15,927 nt of DNA from Nitrospirales bacterium (GTDB taxonomy: Bacteria; Nitrospirota; Nitrospiria; Nitrospirales; UBA8639): the NCBI GenBank assembly GCA_021604265.1, contig BQIY01000010.1:1-15927 (forward strand), in the 5' to 3' direction. Shown here piece by piece: positions 13,680 to 15,927 of the stretch (position 1 is its first letter; each line of letters opens with the position of its first letter). The translations under genes and the position numbers were made by a program. Under the pieces are notes generated by a model. It made no database searches. It was given only the letters and a program-made list of their open reading frames with translations, and was not told the DNA's origin.

Positions 13680-13964
13680 TTATCTGTTCATAATCTGCAA
13701 GCGGTGCTGAATATGCAACAGCTTGAGGCGCGCTCGAATATACCTTTCCTCCATGCTGTTAAGCCTGTGGTTTACTTCCTGCACATAGGTAGAGTTCTCG
13801 GGCACCTGTTCGCGCTTCTTGTCGTGGGCGATGGCGTTTTTGAGGATTGTTGCGTCTTTGTGAAAACCCAGAGAGGGCTTACAGTCTGCACACACCTCAT
13901 AGCCAAATAGATTTTCCAGCGCGGCCTGGTTGATGTTTCCGCAGGAAAAGCATTGTTTTTTCAC
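13680..13964 (-). CDS. Small zinc-ribbon protein
   Basis: 94 residues on the minus strand. GTG start with AAGGAG about 9 bases upstream. Two CxxC knuckles (Cys5/Cys8 and Cys25/Cys28) form a likely zinc ribbon at the N-terminus (QCFSCGN ... EVCADCK). A basic helical tail follows (RLNSMEERYIRARLKLLHIQ). It may bind nucleic acid or a protein partner. The role is unknown and no operon partner is visible. Confidence 0.7.
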   Translation of the reverse strand: MKKQCFSCGNINQAALENLFGYEVCADCKPSLGFHKDATILKNAIAHDKKREQVPENSTYVQEVNHRLNSMEERYIRARLKLLHIQHRLQIMNR

Positions 13965-14333
13965 CGTCTTTGTCTCCTTGGATTTTTGACCGTTTTTCGA
14001 TTATTTGCTGCGCATGAATTCTAGCGCAATCCTCGGTTGGCTAGGGAGGGCTTTCTGGTAATTGGAGTGGGCTAGAGTTGTTACTGTAGCAAATTGGAGA
14101 AGTGACAATGACGATTGATTTAGGGTCTTGCCATCTAAGGCCAATTATCGGAACTCCTAGCATTTCTCCAGCCCGCGCCTCTAACTTTTATTACTGCTAT
14201 TGGGCTTGGGTTGGGTGCAGATCCTTTGACAAAGCCGATGACGGCCCAGGCTCACAGTCTGGTGTCGCCTCCTGTTAGGCTTTAAACTTGCATCAAGCCG
14301 CCAACGCCAGGTGAAACGAGTGAACAAGCGATC
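13965..14333. other. Intergenic region with a doubtful 56-aa ORF
   Basis: 369 bp. The one candidate is ATG 14108 to TAG 14278 with GGAG upstream (56 codons, starting MTIDLGSCHL), but the composition is unconvincing (Cys, Ser and Trp scattered) and no family is recognised. A CTAAC (14181-14185) and GTTAGGC (14274-14280) pair resembles attC outer boxes, but the fit is weak. The rest should hold the promoters for the zinc-ribbon gene (minus) and the hydrolase (plus). Confidence 0.3.
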
Positions 14334-15380
14334 ATGAAGCAGACGAGCCAGACTATACGGATACTACGAGTGGTCATGCCCCTCGTTGGGCTTACTACTT
14401 TCCTGCTGCTCGCACCCATACAGGGAATATGGGCGTGGGTCTTGCCCCTGCCGGCCACCGTGCAGGAACAGCTGGATGATGCGATTGGACACGGGCTGGA
14501 TGGCGTTATTGTCTATGTCGACCGCGCCGGTCAGCCCCCCGCTTTCTTCGCCTCGGGTCTGAGTGACCGAGCGGCGCAGCAGCCAGCGGACCCGCATGCC
14601 CTGTTCAAGATTGCTAGCATAAGCAAGCTCTATATCGCGGTCGCTACCGCCAAACTGGTGCACGGTCAGAGGCTATCGCTGGACAACTCACTCGCCGACT
14701 ACCTGCCAGAGCTGGCGGGCAGAATCGAGAATGCGGAACAGATTACGCTGCGCATGATGATCCGGCATCGCAGCGGTATTCCGAACTATGTTGACGACGA
14801 GGCCTTCGATTGGGCAGACCCGGCCCTGGAGGTCGATGAGAACCTCGCGTTGGTTCTGGACGAACCGGCGGATTTCGAGCCCGACACAGCTTACCGCTAT
14901 TCCAACACCAACTATCTGTTGATAGGCCGCATTCTCGATAACGAGCTGGGCTATGACCACCAACAATACATCAAGCAGCAGATTACGGGCCCGCTGGGCT
15001 TAAGCGAAACCCATGGCCTACTCCGGGATGTGGCGCTTGAAGACGTAGTAAGCGGCTACTTCGGCGGCCTGGACGATGACTTCAAGCCCCTTGAATTTGT
15101 TGTGCCAGGTGGCTCTATGGTGGCCACGGCAGAGGATGTGGGAGTGTTCCTGCGCGCACTAGTGGACGGGTCATTGCTTAACGACGACGAGCAGGCTATC
15201 TACTCGTCAATCTATGAGTACGGCCACACGGGCTGGGTGCTGGGATACCAGAGCATTGCACGTTACCATGAGGACATCGATGCCGTTGTTGTCCAATTCG
15301 TCAACACGACGGGCAACGAGAGCGAGCTTGTGGCTAACGTTGTCTATGGGCGCATCGTGCGTATTCTGGCCAGGCAATAG
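14334..15380 (+). CDS. Serine beta-lactamase/DD-peptidase-like hydrolase
   Basis: 348 residues with an N-terminal hydrophobic segment (about 12-35) acting as signal peptide or anchor, so it is probably periplasmic. All three active-site motifs of the class C beta-lactamase/DD-carboxypeptidase family are present: S-I-S-K (Ser95/Lys98), Y-S-N (189-191) and H-T-G (298-300). Members hydrolyse esters, peptides or beta-lactams; resistance activity is not implied, because most relatives without an ampC setting are esterases or peptidases. The ribosome site is weak. The gene is GC-rich like the DUF1428 gene 50 bp downstream, which may share its transcript. Confidence 0.88.
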   Translation: MKQTSQTIRILRVVMPLVGLTTFLLLAPIQGIWAWVLPLPATVQEQLDDAIGHGLDGVIVYVDRAGQPPAFFASGLSDRAAQQPADPHALFKIASISKLYIAVATAKLVHGQRLSLDNSLADYLPELAGRIENAEQITLRMMIRHRSGIPNYVDDEAFDWADPALEVDENLALVLDEPADFEPDTAYRYSNTNYLLIGRILDNELGYDHQQYIKQQITGPLGLSETHGLLRDVALEDVVSGYFGGLDDDFKPLEFVVPGGSMVATAEDVGVFLRALVDGSLLNDDEQAIYSSIYEYGHTGWVLGYQSIARYHEDIDAVVVQFVNTTGNESELVANVVYGRIVRILARQ

Positions 15381-15430
15381 CAACTATCGAAAATCGACCG
15401 AAGCGACCGAAGCAACCATCAGGAGGCACT

Positions 15431-15793
15431 ATGTCACACTATATAGACGGTTTCGTTCACCCCATTCCCAACGCTCGGCTGGAGGACTACAAGAGCCTGG
15501 TGAAGACTGTGGCAGAAATTTGGAAGGAGCACGGCGCGCTTGCCTACTGGGAGAGTACCGGCAACGACATGCTCCTGGAAGGCACTCGCTCCTTCGTCGA
15601 TATGATCGATGCCAAGGAAGACGAGACAGTGCTCTTCGGCTGGGTGGTGTTCGAATCCCGAGAGGCTCGGGACTTGGCTAACGTAAAGGTGGCAAACGAC
15701 CCGCGCATGGAAGAGTTGATGTCCGCCACCGATACCGGGTTCGACGGCGGCAGAATGGCTTACGGCGGATTTAAGCCATTCGTTTCATCCTAG
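15431..15793 (+). CDS. DUF1428 (YbaA-like) protein
   Basis: 120 residues, full length for the family, with a strong AGGAGG site. It starts with YIDGFVHPIP, has the central 'VLFGWVVFESREARD' strand-helix and ends with the typical 'GGRMAYGGFKPFV'. Members adopt a dimeric ferredoxin-like (alpha/beta-barrel) fold; function is unknown. Just before its ribosome site the leader carries a short tandem repeat (GACCGAAGC twice). It is probably expressed with the upstream hydrolase. Confidence 0.9.
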   Translation: MSHYIDGFVHPIPNARLEDYKSLVKTVAEIWKEHGALAYWESTGNDMLLEGTRSFVDMIDAKEDETVLFGWVVFESREARDLANVKVANDPRMEELMSATDTGFDGGRMAYGGFKPFVSS

Positions 15794-15904
15794 TTGCGCG
15801 GCCAACCGGGCAGCGTCACTATCACTGTCGCGTTTCCCAGAGTGTTGTTCCGAGGCATCTCCTGCCTGCGGGCATTAAGGCGCAAAGATCATGAGTAACT
15901 TAAG

Positions 15905-15927
15905 ATGCACATAGGGCTCATCGGCGG
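15905..15927 (+). CDS. 5' end of a probable Asp/Glu racemase (partial)
   Basis: ATG at 15905 reads M-H-I-G-L-I-G-G to the window edge. This octapeptide is the usual beginning of aspartate/glutamate racemase-family proteins (MHIGLIGGIGPAA...), but eight residues are little to go on and the ribosome site is weak. Confidence 0.35.

Noticed and set aside
13287..13910. Long plus-strand open frame of 207 codons
   Set aside because: It overlaps the Nudix gene in another frame and the zinc-ribbon gene on the other strand, both with clear motifs; the translation has no coherent features.
14175..14280. CTAAC...GTTAGGC pair resembling attC outer boxes before the beta-lactamase-like gene
   Set aside because: Only the 5-bp boxes match; inner arms pair poorly, the next start is over 50 bp away, and the segment overlaps another candidate reading frame. 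Too weak to call.
14334..15380. Calling the hydrolase an antibiotic-resistance AmpC beta-lactamase
   Set aside because: The catalytic motifs define only the broad serine-hydrolase family; no ampR neighbour and no AmpC-specific features, so resistance is not supported.
1..15927. CRISPR array, tRNA or rRNA genes
   Set aside because: No regularly spaced direct repeats, no cloverleaf-like tRNA and no rRNA-like sequence seen on reading; repeats present are dispersed and inverted.

Overview
The window looks like chromosomal accessory DNA from a gammaproteobacterium, plausibly marine. This rests on family resemblance (chromosomal-integron-like attC structure, REP/MITE-like repeats, VasI-like and DUF1428 proteins), not on a marker gene. 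Both flanks are ordinary: a VOC-family gene at the left, and a GC-richer block at the right (Nudix hydrolase, zinc-ribbon protein, serine beta-lactamase-like hydrolase, DUF1428 protein, and the first codons of a probable Asp/Glu racemase). Between about 0.6 and 12.7 kb the DNA is more AT-rich and consists mostly of single, unrelated genes separated by repeats. That is how genomic islands and cassette arrays usually look. No integrase, transposase, tRNA or rRNA is visible.

Left half (0.6-7.0 kb): three genes that look like anti-phage defence or RNA/DNA-targeting functions. (i) A stand-alone OLD-family ATPase-TOPRIM nuclease (682-2604) is followed 8 bp after its stop by an attC-like recombination site. 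(ii) A large AAA_13 ATPase (3776-5944) carries a zinc-hook-like CPFC and a C-terminal R-x3-E...H triad matching anticodon nucleases of the PrrC/RloC group. (iii) A 218-aa protein (6181-6837) has HEPN-like features. Each is preceded by a version of the same ~70-bp upstream module, with promoter-like hexamers at the same relative place; I consider this the most interesting signal here. A ~136-bp MITE-like repeat with 16-bp terminal inverted repeats occurs three times around genes (ii) and (iii). A secreted VasI/TagO-like protein (2713-3318) lies between (i) and (ii).

Middle (7.0-12.7 kb): a DUF2726-type gene cut off after about 47 residues by a second, hairpin-forming repeat; two tandem paralogous single-pass membrane proteins; a polytopic membrane protein; a helical 161-aa protein; a 37-aa small protein; a MORN/YwqK-like repeat protein; and several unknown small genes on both strands. 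The second repeat family has one perfect copy (7190-7263), one diverged copy (8943-9003), one badly decayed copy (9757-9821) and a half-copy (12156-12175). A second, weaker attC-like site ends 20 bp before the gene at 11600.

How the genes work together: the three putative defence genes are separated by repeats and have separate upstream modules. They therefore look like independently acquired, possibly co-regulated stand-alone systems rather than one operon. On the right, the hydrolase and DUF1428 genes are 50 bp apart on the same strand and may be co-transcribed.
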